From: Ramlibacter sp.
Lineage (GTDB): Bacteria > Pseudomonadota > Gammaproteobacteria > Burkholderiales > Burkholderiaceae_C
Reading direction: 5' to 3'
Length of the DNA stretch: 64,000 bases
Assembly (NCBI GenBank): GCA_019635415.1
Contig: JAHBZN010000001.1
Coordinates: 186,001 to 250,000 of the forward strand
Position numbers and translations under genes: made by a program. The notes below the pieces were generated by a model. The model had not been told where the DNA came from. It did not search any database and was given only the letters and a program-made list of their open reading frames with translations. Positions 16,108-23,982 of the stretch are shown here, in pieces. Every line of letters begins with the position of its first letter. Position 1 is the first letter of the stretch.

Positions 16108-17955
16108 TCACTGGCCCTCCCAGCCCGGCGGCCGGCCACCGGCGGCCTTCAGGCGCTCGTCGCGTTCGGCGCGCTCGCGGGCCATCTGCTGCTCCAGCTG
16201 CTGGCGCCCCTGCTTGACCACGGCGATGAGCTTGGCCCGGTCCTTGTGGTGCAGGTACATCTGCTCGAACAACTCGATGTTGTGGCGCCGGAACCGCATG
16301 GCGTGCTGGCGCGCCTCGTGCGGCGGGTAGCCCAGCACCTCGAGCACCGTGCGCGCGCTGCGCAGGCTGGATTCGAACATCTCGCGTTCCACGTGCATCA
16401 CGCCGCGGTCGCGCAGCTCGTTCCAGTGGGTCACGTCGCGGGCGCGGGCAATGATTTCGAGTTGCGGGAAATGCTCGCGCGCCAGGTCCACGACTTCGAG
16501 CGACTGTTCCTTGTCGTCCACCGCCACCACCAGGATCCTGGCCGTGGCGGCGCCCGCGGTGCGCAGGAGGTCCAGCCGCGTGGCGTCGCCGTAGAACACC
16601 TTGTAGCCGAACGAGTGCGCCGCCTCGATCATCTCGGCGTCATGGTCCAGCACCGTGGCGGGGATGCCCTGGGCCGTGAGCAGCCGGCCGATGATCTGCC
16701 CGAAGCGGCCAAAGCCGGCGATGATGATGGGCGCGGTCTGGGGCTCGGAGATTTCCTCCATCTGCGGCAGGTTGCAGTTGGCGAAGCGCGGCAGCACGAG
16801 GCGGTCCACGGCCACCAGCACCAGCGGGCTCAGCAGCATGGACAGGGCCACCGCCCCGATCAGCAGCGAGGCGGTTTCGGACGAGAACACGCTGGCCCCC
16901 GCCGCGGCCTGGAACACCACGAAGGCGAATTCACCGCCCTGCGCCAGCAGCAGCGTGAACACCGGCCGCTCCTGGAACGGCAGGCCCATCAGGCGCGACA
17001 GGCCGTAGATCACCGCGCCCTTGATGGCCAGGAAAGCCAGCACGATCAGCGCCATGAGGCCCGGGGAGCGGGCCAGCACACCGAAGTCGATGCTCATGCC
17101 CACGGCGATGAAGAACAGGCCCAGCAGGAGGCCCTTGAAGGGCTCGATGTCGGTCTCCAGCTCGCGCCGGTACTCGCTTTCGGCCAGCAGCACGCCGGCC
17201 AGGAAAGCGCCCAGTGCCATCGACAGGCCGACCAGCTGCATCAGCGCCGCGATGGCCACCACCAGCAGCAGCGAGGCCGCGGTGAAGATCTCGGGCGTGT
17301 TGCTCTTGGCGATCCAGCGCAGCGCGGGCCGCAGCAGCAGGCGCCCGCCGAGCACGATGCCGGCAATCACCGCTACTATTTTGATAGCTTCAAGTGCCCG
17401 GTTGACGGGGGCTACAGCCTCATTGGCCTCCGAAACCACGCCCAGAAGGGGCAGCAGCGCCAGGATCGGGATGGCCGCCACGTCCTGGAACAGCAGGATC
17501 GAAAAGCCGGCCTGCCCGCTCGAGGTGGGCAGCAGGTTGCGCTCGCCCATGACCTGCAGCGCGATGGCGGTGGACGACAGCGCCAGCCCCAGCGCCGCCA
17601 CCAGGCTGATGCGCCAGGGCACGCCAGCGGCAAAGGCCCCGGCGAACAGCAGCGCGGTGCAGCCCAGCACCTGGGCACTGCCCCAGCCGAAGATGGGCCG
17701 GCGCAGGCTCCACAGTCGGCGCGGCTCGAGCTCCAGCCCGACCAGGAAGAGCATCAGCACGACGCCAAATTCGGCAAAGTGCAGGATGTCCTCGACATTG
17801 GTGACCAGGCCCAGGCCCCAGGGGCCGATGGCGATGCCCGCGGCGAGGTAGCCGATGATGGAACCCAGGCCCAGGGCCTTGGACAACGGCACGGCGAACA
17901 CGGCCGCTCCCAGGTAGATGAGGCTGTTGGTCAGCCAGGTCGGTGCGTGTTCCAT
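16108..17955 (-). CDS. KefB/KefC-type monovalent cation:proton antiporter
   Basis: A 615-residue glutathione-gated-type K+/H+ antiporter. Residues 1-390 form the twelve or so helices of the CPA2 exchanger (ALGLGSIIGYLAAGIAIGP, FAEFGVVLMLFLVGLELEP, SILLFQDVAAIPILALLPLL). A linker leads to an NAD-binding TrkA-N domain with IIIAGFGRFGQIIGRLL. The charged coiled tail ends in REERAERDERLKAAGG-like residues. The frame continues upstream, but the ATG at 17955 gives the family start and sits 2 bases after the stop of the KefF/KefG-like gene, its expected ancillary partner. Residues 180-195 are encoded by a dispersed repeat, in the cytosolic loop and next helix. Confidence 0.92.
   Translation of the reverse strand: MEHAPTWLTNSLIYLGAAVFAVPLSKALGLGSIIGYLAAGIAIGPWGLGLVTNVEDILHFAEFGVVLMLFLVGLELEPRRLWSLRRPIFGWGSAQVLGCTALLFAGAFAAGVPWRISLVAALGLALSSTAIALQVMGERNLLPTSSGQAGFSILLFQDVAAIPILALLPLLGVVSEANEAVAPVNRALEAIKIVAVIAGIVLGGRLLLRPALRWIAKSNTPEIFTAASLLLVVAIAALMQLVGLSMALGAFLAGVLLAESEYRRELETDIEPFKGLLLGLFFIAVGMSIDFGVLARSPGLMALIVLAFLAIKGAVIYGLSRLMGLPFQERPVFTLLLAQGGEFAFVVFQAAAGASVFSSETASLLIGAVALSMLLSPLVLVAVDRLVLPRFANCNLPQMEEISEPQTAPIIIAGFGRFGQIIGRLLTAQGIPATVLDHDAEMIEAAHSFGYKVFYGDATRLDLLRTAGAATARILVVAVDDKEQSLEVVDLAREHFPQLEIIARARDVTHWNELRDRGVMHVEREMFESSLRSARTVLEVLGYPPHEARQHAMRFRRHNIELFEQMYLHHKDRAKLIAVVKQGRQQLEQQMARERAERDERLKAAGGRPPGWEGQ
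17372..17416. repeat. Dispersed palindromic repeat, copy 3, inside the Kef gene
   Basis: On the forward strand it reads GCTACTATTTTGATAGC..AAGTGCCCGG..GGGGGCTACA. It is entirely within the Kef reading frame and in phase with it, encoding APVNRALEAIKIVA. The corresponding peptide in Surf1 is nearly the same. Confidence 0.85.
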
Positions 17956-17957
17956 GG

Positions 17958-18596
17958 TCAGCTTTCGTCGGGGCGGTCGGTGGGCGGCACGTCGCAGGCC
18001 GGGCATTGCTCGAGTTCGTCGAGTTCGGGCCAGCGCGGGTAGCTCTGCAGGCGCTCGGCAAACACGTCCACATGGGCCTGCACCTCGCCCTCGCTGGCGC
18101 TGTGCGCCCCATGCAGGAGCAGTGGGGGCAGGAACCGCATGCCGCACAGCGCGGCGGTCTGCTCGTAGGGGGGCAAAAAGGCGTCGAAGAAATAGCGGTT
18201 GTAGCTCTGCGGGTGGTAGGAGGATTCCGGGCCGCCGGTGGTGGCCACCAGCCACAGGTCCTTGCCGCGCAGCGCCGTGCCGCCGGTGCCGTAGGCCCAG
18301 CCGTAGCTCAGGACCTCGTCGAGCCAGAGCTTGAGCAGGGCGGGCATCGAATACCACTGCACCGGGTGCACCAGCACCAGCAGCTGCGCGGCCGCCAGCC
18401 GGGCCTGCTCGGCGGGCACGTCGATGGCGTAGTCCGCGTAGGTGGCGTACAGGTCGTGGCTGTCCACCCCCGCGAGGCCGCGCGCGGCGGCCAGCAGGCG
18501 CCGGTTGACGCGGGACTCGCGCCAGTTGGGGTGGGCCGCCAGCAGGTAGACCGGTCGGGCCGGTGGGGGCGATTCGTGGGGTGCGGGATCGTTCAT
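17958..18596 (-). CDS. KefF/KefG-type NAD(P)H:quinone oxidoreductase
   Basis: A 212-residue flavodoxin-fold protein of the KefF/KefG ancillary group. It has YLLAAHPNWRESRVNRRLL at the start, the FMN and partner-contact motif HPVQWYSMPALLKLWLDEVLSYGWAYG, and ATTGGPESSYHPQ. In E. coli such proteins bind the cytosolic side of KefB or KefC and are needed for full antiport activity during electrophile stress. It lies directly upstream of the Kef antiporter with a 2-base gap, which supports this role. A proline-rich N-terminal extension (residues 1-15) is present. KefF versus KefG cannot be decided. Confidence 0.85.
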   Translation of the reverse strand: MNDPAPHESPPPARPVYLLAAHPNWRESRVNRRLLAAARGLAGVDSHDLYATYADYAIDVPAEQARLAAAQLLVLVHPVQWYSMPALLKLWLDEVLSYGWAYGTGGTALRGKDLWLVATTGGPESSYHPQSYNRYFFDAFLPPYEQTAALCGMRFLPPLLLHGAHSASEGEVQAHVDVFAERLQSYPRWPELDELEQCPACDVPPTDRPDES

Positions 18597-18659
18597 ACCG
18601 CTAACATAGCGTAACTGCGGAAGTACATCGCAAGCCCCCTCACTTCAAAGGAGCTGCTC

Positions 18660-19277
18660 ATGCCGGTCGTGGTCATTGCCAATCCCAAGGGCGGTGTCGG
18701 GAAATCGACGCTGGCGACCCATGTCGCCGGCTACTTTGCAAGCCAGGGCCACACGGTCATGATCGGAGACGCCGACCGCCAGCAGTCGTCCCGGCTGTGG
18801 CTGGGGCTGCGTCCCCCCGAGGCGCGGCGCATCAGCGGCTGGGACCTGACCGCCGACCACCTGGGCAAGCCGCCCAAGGGCACGACCCACGTGGTCCTCG
18901 ACACCCCGGCCGGCCTGCACGGCAAGATGTTCAAGGAAGTGCTCAAGCTCGCCGATCACGTGATCGTGCCGCTGCAACCCAGCGTGTTCGACATCTTCGC
19001 CACCCGGGCTTTCCTGGATGAGCTGGCCGAACACCGCCAGGCCGCCCACCTGCAGGTGGGCATCGTGGGCATGCGCGTCGATTCGCGCACCATCGCAGCG
19101 GACAAGCTGCATGAATTCGTCGACAGCCTGGGCCTGCCCGTGCTGGGGTACCTGCGCCACACCCAGAACTACATTCACCTCGCGGCTCGTGGCCTGACGC
19201 TCTTTGACGTCGCGCCGGGGCGCGTGGAGAAAGACCTGGCCCAGTGGGAAGGCATCTGTCGCTGGCTCGACAAGTGA
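18660..19277 (+). CDS. ParA/MinD-family ATPase without adjacent ParB
   Basis: A 205-residue P-loop ATPase with the deviant Walker A KGGVGKST at residues 10-17, a Walker A' region IGDADRQQSSRLW, and a Walker B THVVLDTPAGLHG. Its size matches short chromosomal ParA-like proteins rather than Soj/ParA with an N-terminal DNA-binding extension. It has its own ribosome-binding site (AAGGAG) and is divergent from the KefF-like gene. No parB or centromere-like repeats are near, so this is an orphan. Cargo positioning (protein clusters, flagella, chemoreceptors) is one possibility but not shown. Confidence 0.85.
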   Translation: MPVVVIANPKGGVGKSTLATHVAGYFASQGHTVMIGDADRQQSSRLWLGLRPPEARRISGWDLTADHLGKPPKGTTHVVLDTPAGLHGKMFKEVLKLADHVIVPLQPSVFDIFATRAFLDELAEHRQAAHLQVGIVGMRVDSRTIAADKLHEFVDSLGLPVLGYLRHTQNYIHLAARGLTLFDVAPGRVEKDLAQWEGICRWLDK

Positions 19278-19305
19278 GCCGGGGCCGGCTTGATACATTG
19301 AGGGG

Positions 19306-19761
19306 ATGAAAACCTTTCAGACCCTTTCGGAACTCCCGCCCCTCGTTGGGCAGGAGCTGGCAGTCAGCGAGTGGATCACCATCACGCAGGAGCAGGTCAA
19401 CCTGTTCGCCGAGGCCACGGGAGACCACCAGTGGATCCACGTGGACGTGGAGAAGGCCAAGGCGGGGCCGTTCGGCGCGCCGATCGCGCACGGCTTTCTC
19501 ACCCTGTCGCTGATTCCCAAATTCTTCGAGTCGTCGATGGAGATCGTCCAGTCCCGCATGGGCGTCAACTACGGTCTCAACAAGGTGCGCTTCACTTCGC
19601 CAGTGCCGGTGGGCAGCCGCCTGCGCGCGCGCATGAAGCTGCTGGCCTGCGAGCCCATCGACAACCAGGGCATGCAGATGACCTGGGGTGTGACCGTGGA
19701 GCGAGAGGGCGTGGACAAGCCCGTCTGCGTGGCCGAATCGCTGTCGCGCCGCTACCCCTGA
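19306..19761 (+). CDS. MaoC-like (R)-specific enoyl-CoA hydratase
   Basis: A 151-residue single hot-dog-fold hydratase. The hydratase-2 motif FAEATGDHQWIHVDVEKAKAG contains the catalytic Asp40 and His45, followed by FGAPIAHGFLTLSLIPKF and GLNKVRFTSPVPVGSRLR. Enzymes of this type hydrate trans-2-enoyl-CoA to (R)-3-hydroxyacyl-CoA. In polyhydroxyalkanoate-making betaproteobacteria they link beta-oxidation to polymer synthesis. It follows the ParA gene by 28 bases but the pairing has no obvious logic. A strong hairpin lies after the stop. Confidence 0.92.
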   Translation: MKTFQTLSELPPLVGQELAVSEWITITQEQVNLFAEATGDHQWIHVDVEKAKAGPFGAPIAHGFLTLSLIPKFFESSMEIVQSRMGVNYGLNKVRFTSPVPVGSRLRARMKLLACEPIDNQGMQMTWGVTVEREGVDKPVCVAESLSRRYP

Positions 19762-19790
19762 GCGAGCGGCCGTCTTCGCGCCCCCCCAAA

Positions 19791-19828
19791 GCCAAACCGC
19801 CAGGCCCGCGAGGGCGTGGCGGTTTGGC
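19791..19828. terminator. Strong hairpin between convergent genes
   Basis: Perfect 12-bp stem GCCAAACCGCCA / TGGCGGTTTGGC with a 14-base loop that can itself pair (GCCC/GGGC). It lies between the MaoC stop and the convergent DUF4148 gene. It has no U-tract, so it is a stem-loop that could block both transcripts or stabilise 3' ends rather than a textbook terminator. Confidence 0.6.
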
Positions 19829-19847
19829 CGTGAGCGCGGTGGCCGAT

Positions 19848-20132
19848 TTACATCAGGCCGATTTCACCCTGGGGGATTTCGCCGGCGCGCAGCGCGGCAG
19901 CGGCTTCGGCGCGGACCTCGGCGCGGTCCAGACCCGACTTCACCACAGCGTGAACGCCGGTGCCGCCGTTGCTGATCATGACCGGGTTGCGGGCTTCGGC
20001 CTGCACTTCGGCGCGGCTGCGCTGACCGTCGATCTGCATGGCGTATTGCGAACCATAGAACTCGTCCGCATGGGCGCTAAAGGCGGCCAGGGTGGACAGG
20101 GAGGCGATGGCGAGAATGTGAGTGGCTTTCAT
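19848..20132 (-). CDS. DUF4148 small exported protein
   Basis: A 94-residue protein with a Sec signal peptide of about 22 residues (MKATHILAIASLSTLAAFSA, cleavage after AHA). It carries the DUF4148 core SRAEVQAEARN and LDRAEVRAEAAAALRAGEIP. Members are numerous in Burkholderiales, periplasmic, and of unknown function. They are often strongly regulated. The ATG at 20132 was chosen because the signal peptide begins there and an AAGGACC precedes it. It is divergent from a LysR gene across a 213-base intergenic region. Confidence 0.88.
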   Translation of the reverse strand: MKATHILAIASLSTLAAFSAHADEFYGSQYAMQIDGQRSRAEVQAEARNPVMISNGGTGVHAVVKSGLDRAEVRAEAAAALRAGEIPQGEIGLM

Positions 20133-20291
20133 GATGAAGGTCCTTTCGTGGTTGAGTGACATTTCCGGGCTTGCCGGGCTTCATCAACCCGTCAACTCCA
20201 GCCTCGGTGAGTCGCCTGGAAGGCTTTCTTTCTCATCGATGGTTCGTACTTTACGCAGCCCACCGCCATTTTTAAACTGCACAGTCATCAA

Positions 20292-20320
20292 TTGAACATT
20301 CCGGTATCTGGAATAATAAT
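20292..20320 (+). promoter_or_regulatory. Promoter with inverted repeat in the spacer, upstream of LysR gene
   Basis: TTGAAC (20292-20297), a 17-base spacer and AATAAT (20315-20320) form a good sigma-70 promoter for the LysR gene starting at 20346. The spacer is almost wholly the inverted repeat ATTCC-GGTATCT-GGAAT (20298-20314), a T-N11-A LysR box. A regulator bound there would block the promoter, as in LysR autorepression. Confidence 0.6.
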
Positions 20321-20345
20321 TGATTTTGTATCAGTTTTGTTTCAA

Positions 20346-21326
20346 ATGGATCGCTTCCTGTCGATGAAGGTGTTCCAGCGCGTGGCGGACGAAGGCGGCT
20401 TCGCGTCGGCCGCGCGTGCGCTGGACATGTCGCCCGCTGCCGTGACCCGCACGGTCGCTGCGCTGGAAGAGCAACTGGGCGCGCGGCTGATGCAGCGCAC
20501 CACGCGCAAGCTGTCACTCACCGACGCTGGCGAGGCCTACCTGCTGCGGGTGCGCAACATCCTGCACGAGGTGGCCGATGCCGAGTCCGAGGCCGCAGAA
20601 CACGTGCGCGAACTGCAGGGAACGCTGCATGTGCTGGCCACGCCGGTGCTGGCCTCGTATTTCCTGTCGCCGCGCATTGCCACCTGGCACGCCCGCCACC
20701 CCAAGGTGCAGCTGGAACTGGCGATCGAGCCGTTTCCGCAGTCGCGCATCGAGGAGTTCGATGTGACCTTCCTCGTGGTGGACGAGGGCTTTGATGCCGA
20801 CATCGTGGCCCGGCCGCTGGCCACCACCGACTGGATTGCCTGCGCCTCACCCGATTACCTGAAGCGTGCCGGCACGCCGGCCGTGCCGCAGGACCTGCCG
20901 CGCCACACCTACCTCAAGTTCCAGTGGCCGCAGAATTCCGGCCACAGCGGGCGCCGCACCCGGCTGGTGCCGGCAGGCGGCGGGGGCGGGCCGGTGGAGG
21001 TGGACTGGATGCCGGCCCTGCAGACCACCAGCTTTGACGTCTTGCTGCGAACCGCGCTGGACGGCGCGGGCATCACCTTTCTGTCGCGCCTGCTGGTGGC
21101 CAACCACCTCGCGCGTGGTTCGCTGGTGCAGGTGCTGCCCGACTGGATTTTTGGCCGCTTCACCATTTACGCGGCCTTGCCCACGCGCAAGTTCATGCCG
21201 GCGCGCACGCGGGCCTTTCTGGATTTCCTGGCGGAGTTTGCGCCGCAGGCGGCGGCGCCTGGCCTCAGATCCTCACGAGCAGCCGCGAGGGCAGCCAGCC
21301 GTCAAAGCAGGGCAGCAGGGCGTTGA
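20346..21326 (+). CDS. LysR-family transcriptional regulator
   Basis: A 326-residue LysR protein of the CrgA/DmlR-like subgroup. The helix-turn-helix spans residues 1-60 (MDRFLSMKVFQRVADEGGFA, MSPAAVTRTVAALEEQLGAR). The ligand domain runs to about residue 300, and the last 25 arginine- and serine-rich residues (after LDFLAEFAPQ) are an uncharacteristic extension that overlaps the convergent gene by 62 bases. The ATG at 20346 was preferred over the upstream in-frame ATG at 20292 because that codon lies in the -35 element. The divergent DUF4148 gene is a possible target. The ligand is unknown. Confidence 0.9.
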   Translation: MDRFLSMKVFQRVADEGGFASAARALDMSPAAVTRTVAALEEQLGARLMQRTTRKLSLTDAGEAYLLRVRNILHEVADAESEAAEHVRELQGTLHVLATPVLASYFLSPRIATWHARHPKVQLELAIEPFPQSRIEEFDVTFLVVDEGFDADIVARPLATTDWIACASPDYLKRAGTPAVPQDLPRHTYLKFQWPQNSGHSGRRTRLVPAGGGGGPVEVDWMPALQTTSFDVLLRTALDGAGITFLSRLLVANHLARGSLVQVLPDWIFGRFTIYAALPTRKFMPARTRAFLDFLAEFAPQAAAPGLRSSRAAARAASRQSRAAGR

Positions 21327-21591
21327 TGCGCCGGGCGGCTTCGGCCTGGCTGTGGTCGCGGGCGATGCATTCGTAGAGGTCGCTGCGCATCATCCAGAAC
21401 TCCTTGACCGAACCGGCCGCCTGCAACCGGTAGTGCAGGCGCCGTGCGTCGGGGCTGGCGCAGTCGCGCAGGATCTGTTGCAGGCGTTCGCGGACTTCGG
21501 GAAGGGTCAGCTTGAGGGCGAACGCGGCGCGCTCCGCGGATTCGCCTTGCAGCATGGCGGGCGCCAGGCCCAGCACTTTTCTCATGGCCAT
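21265..21591 (-). CDS. Conserved-looking hypothetical protein, 108 residues
   Basis: A soluble helical protein starting MAMRKVLGLAPAMLQGESAE and containing LPEVRERLQQILRDCASPDARRLHYRLQAAGSVKEFWMMRSDLYE. Three cysteines are present and there is no signal peptide or transmembrane segment. I do not recognise the family. Its 3' end overlaps the LysR 3' end on the opposite strand. The upstream region (21592-21767) contains a GGGTGG/CCACCC hairpin and an AT-rich stretch near 21680-21720. The reading frame extends upstream, but ATG codons at 21591 and 21585 mark the likely start. Confidence 0.6.
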   Translation of the reverse strand: MAMRKVLGLAPAMLQGESAERAAFALKLTLPEVRERLQQILRDCASPDARRLHYRLQAAGSVKEFWMMRSDLYECIARDHSQAEAARRINALLPCFDGWLPSRLLVRI

Positions 21592-21767
21592 GATCACGGA
21601 TTTCTCCAGGTCTTGTAGACACGTTGCTTTGCGCGGACGGGTCGCCGCGCCTGAACAGGGTGGGGTGCCACCCAAGACCATGATTATTGAATAATTCAAG
21701 CCTAAAGTAAATAGACCTGAAGTATTCGCCGGCCGCGCCCTGCTGCGAAGGCCGGGGCCGTGGACCG

Positions 21768-22235
21768 TCAGCCGTCCGCGAAGCCGTTCTGGCGCCAGGC
21801 CTCGAACACGGTGACCGCCACGGCGTTGGACAGGTTGAGGCTGCGCTGGCCGGCGCGCATGGGCAGGACGAGGCGCTGGGCGGGGGCAAAGCTGTCGCGC
21901 AGTGCGGGCGCCAGTCCGCGCGTTTCGGAGCCGAACACCAGCCAGTCGCCGGGTCGGAAGGCGACGTCGTGCACCCGCCGTGTTCCGCGGGTGGTCAATG
22001 CGTACAGGCGTTGCGGATCGGGTTGTTGGTTCGCGATGAAGGCGGCCCAGTCGGCGTGGCGCCGGACTTCGGCGTACTCGTGGTAGTCCAGCCCGGCGCG
22101 GCGCATGTGCTTGTCATCTATCGAGAAGCCCAACGGCTCGACCAGGTGCAGCATGCAGCCGGTGTTGGCGGCAAGGCGGATGACGTTGCCGGTGTTCGGC
22201 GGGATTTCGGGTTCAACCAGGACGATATGGAACAT
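21768..22235 (-). CDS. trmL: tRNA (cytidine/uridine-2'-O-)-methyltransferase TrmL
   Basis: A 155-residue SPOUT-class methyltransferase that 2'-O-methylates the wobble nucleotide 34 of leucine tRNAs. The trefoil-knot motifs are plain: IVLVEPEIPPNTGNVIRLAANTG at the start, WLVFGSETRGLAPAL, and LVLPMRAGQRSLNLSNAVAVTVFEAWRQ at the end, the last holding the SAM-binding knot. Length equals E. coli TrmL. It follows comF on the same strand with a 33-base gap. Confidence 0.96.
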   Translation of the reverse strand: MFHIVLVEPEIPPNTGNVIRLAANTGCMLHLVEPLGFSIDDKHMRRAGLDYHEYAEVRRHADWAAFIANQQPDPQRLYALTTRGTRRVHDVAFRPGDWLVFGSETRGLAPALRDSFAPAQRLVLPMRAGQRSLNLSNAVAVTVFEAWRQNGFADG

Positions 22236-22268
22236 GGCGCGGTATTGTGGCCTGCACGCCGCTCGGTC

Positions 22269-22964
22269 CTACTCGGTGCGCGCCAGCACCAGCGCCGTGA
22301 TGTGGGCCACGCCGGCTTCGCGCAGGGCCCGGGCTGCGGCGTGCAGCGAGGCGCCACTGGTCATCACGTCGTCCACCAGCACCACGCGGCGGTCGCGCAG
22401 CCGTGGCGCGCTCAGCGGGTCCACGGCAAACGCGCCCTGCACATTGCGCTGTCGTGCCGTCCGGTCGAGCGCGCGCTGCGGCGGGGTGTCACGCACGCGC
22501 AGCAGCAGGGTGGCGTCGGTCTTGGCCGGCGCGATCTGGCGTGCCAGCAGCAGGGCCTGGTTGAAGCCGCGCTCGCGCAGCCGCTCGCGCGACAGGGGCA
22601 TGGGCACGACATGGTGACTGGCCTCCAGCGCGGGGTCGGCCCAGGGCGTGCTGCGCAGCAGCGTGGCCAGCGCGCGGGCCCAGCCGGGCTGGCCATGGAA
22701 CTTGAAGTCGGCGATGCAGCCAGACCAGGGGTAGGCATAGGGCACGGCGGCCAGGCAGGCGTCCAGCGGCGGCGGCGAGGCCCGGCACGGGCCGCATTGA
22801 CGCAAGCCGGCGGGCAGCGCCAGCGCGCAGGTCGCGCAGCGCGGCTGCGGTGCGCCCAGCTGGGCCACGCACGGCTCGCACAGGGTCCGCGAGGGCCACG
22901 CGCGACAGATCGCGCACTGCCCGGGGATGGCGGCTTCGGCCCTGGCAATCAGCTCGCGGAACAT
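22269..22964 (-). CDS. comF: ComF family phosphoribosyltransferase-like protein
   Basis: A 231-residue ComF/GntX-type protein. Four CxxC-like pairs in the first 80 residues (CAIC, CEPC, CATC, CGPC) form the zinc-ribbon part. The C-terminal half is a type I phosphoribosyltransferase fold with the PRPP motif VVLVDDVMTSGASLHAAARA. ComF is needed for DNA uptake in several competent bacteria, where it works with the cytosolic handling of incoming single strands. The ATG at 22964 lies 34 bases from the divergent bioC-like start. It may be co-transcribed with trmL. Confidence 0.92.
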   Translation of the reverse strand: MFRELIARAEAAIPGQCAICRAWPSRTLCEPCVAQLGAPQPRCATCALALPAGLRQCGPCRASPPPLDACLAAVPYAYPWSGCIADFKFHGQPGWARALATLLRSTPWADPALEASHHVVPMPLSRERLRERGFNQALLLARQIAPAKTDATLLLRVRDTPPQRALDRTARQRNVQGAFAVDPLSAPRLRDRRVVLVDDVMTSGASLHAAARALREAGVAHITALVLARTE

Positions 22965-22998
22965 CGGGTCAATATACTCGGCGCTCTGCTCTCCCGCC

Positions 22999-23901
22999 AT
23001 GGCCCAGGACCGCCCCCCCACCATCGACCCCGCCGCGGCCGCGCGCTGGCAACGGGCCGCGCCCGCGGTGTCGCCGTGGCTGCACGAGGAAGTGGCGCGG
23101 CGCATGGAGGATCGCCTGCAATGGATCCGCCTGCAGCCCGCGGCCTGGGCGCACTGGGCGCCCTTGCGCGGCGGCCTGGAAGGGCATGCCCTGTTGCGTC
23201 GTCGCTACCCCCAGGCCGAGTGTTTCCTGGTCGAGGCCGATGCCTCGCGGGCGCAGGACGCCCTCAAAAAGGTCGCCCACGCATGGTGGCAGCCCGGCCG
23301 CTGGCGAAGCGGCGGGACGCGGGCGCAGGCCCCCGCGGCGGGCGGCGTGCAGATGGTCTGGGCCAACATGGCGCTGCACATGACGGCCGATCCGCTGGCG
23401 CTGATCCAGCAATGGCACGAGGCGCTGGCAGTCGATGGGTTCGTGATGTTTTCGGCCTTTGGGCCCGATACGCTGCGCGAGTTGCGCGGCCTCTACCAGA
23501 TGCTGGGTTGGCCGCCGCCAGCACATGAGTTCACCGACATGCATGACTGGGGCGACATGCTGGTGCAGGCCGGCTTTGCCGAGCCGGTGATGGACATGGA
23601 GCGCATCGTGCTGAGCTGGGACAGTCCGGGCCGCCTGCTGCAGGAGTTGCGCGAGCTGGGGGCCAACCTCCACCCGGACCGGTTCGCGGGGCTGCGCGGG
23701 CGCGGCTGGCGTGCCGGCCTGGCGCGTGAGCTGGCCGCCCGGCTGGCGGGCCCGGAGCCTGGTGGCCGGCTGTCGCTGACCTTCGAGATCATCTACGGCC
23801 ATGCCCTCAAGCCCCCGCCGCGCGTGCGGGTGGACGAGCACAGCGCCGTGTCGCTGCGCGACATGCGCGCCATGCTGCGTTCCGGCAAGACCGGCCGCTG
23901 A
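22999..23901 (+). CDS. bioC: BioC-like malonyl-ACP O-methyltransferase, degenerate SAM motif
   Basis: A 300-residue protein with the BioC layout: N-terminal helix ARWQRAAPAVSPWLHEEVAR, then a Rossmann methyltransferase, with the BioC-specific FSAFGPDTLRELR and FTDMHDWGDMLVQAGFAEPVMDME, and the tail LTFEIIYGHA. BioC methylates malonyl-ACP to start pimelate and biotin synthesis. The usual glycine-rich SAM motif I is not recognisable (PLRGGLEGHALLRRRYPQAE stands in its place). Either this is a lineage variant or methyl transfer is impaired. It is divergent from comF. No other bio genes are in the window. Confidence 0.75.
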   Translation: MAQDRPPTIDPAAAARWQRAAPAVSPWLHEEVARRMEDRLQWIRLQPAAWAHWAPLRGGLEGHALLRRRYPQAECFLVEADASRAQDALKKVAHAWWQPGRWRSGGTRAQAPAAGGVQMVWANMALHMTADPLALIQQWHEALAVDGFVMFSAFGPDTLRELRGLYQMLGWPPPAHEFTDMHDWGDMLVQAGFAEPVMDMERIVLSWDSPGRLLQELRELGANLHPDRFAGLRGRGWRAGLARELAARLAGPEPGGRLSLTFEIIYGHALKPPPRVRVDEHSAVSLRDMRAMLRSGKTGR

Positions 23902-23982
23902 AGCCCGAGCACGGCGCTGGGTGGCGGGGCTTAGGGGTAAACCCACGCTACAATTGCGGGTTGATTTTGTAGGCGCACGCCC

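Noticed and set aside
16246..18042. Long forward-strand open frame of nearly 600 codons across the Kef gene
   Set aside because: It is rich in His, Gln, Arg and Gly and resembles the complement of a GC-rich gene. The reverse strand has a complete, motif-rich Kef antiporter.
19791..19828. Intrinsic terminator with U-tract after the MaoC gene
   Set aside because: The hairpin is strong but no T-run follows on either strand, so I kept it as a hairpin with moderate confidence.
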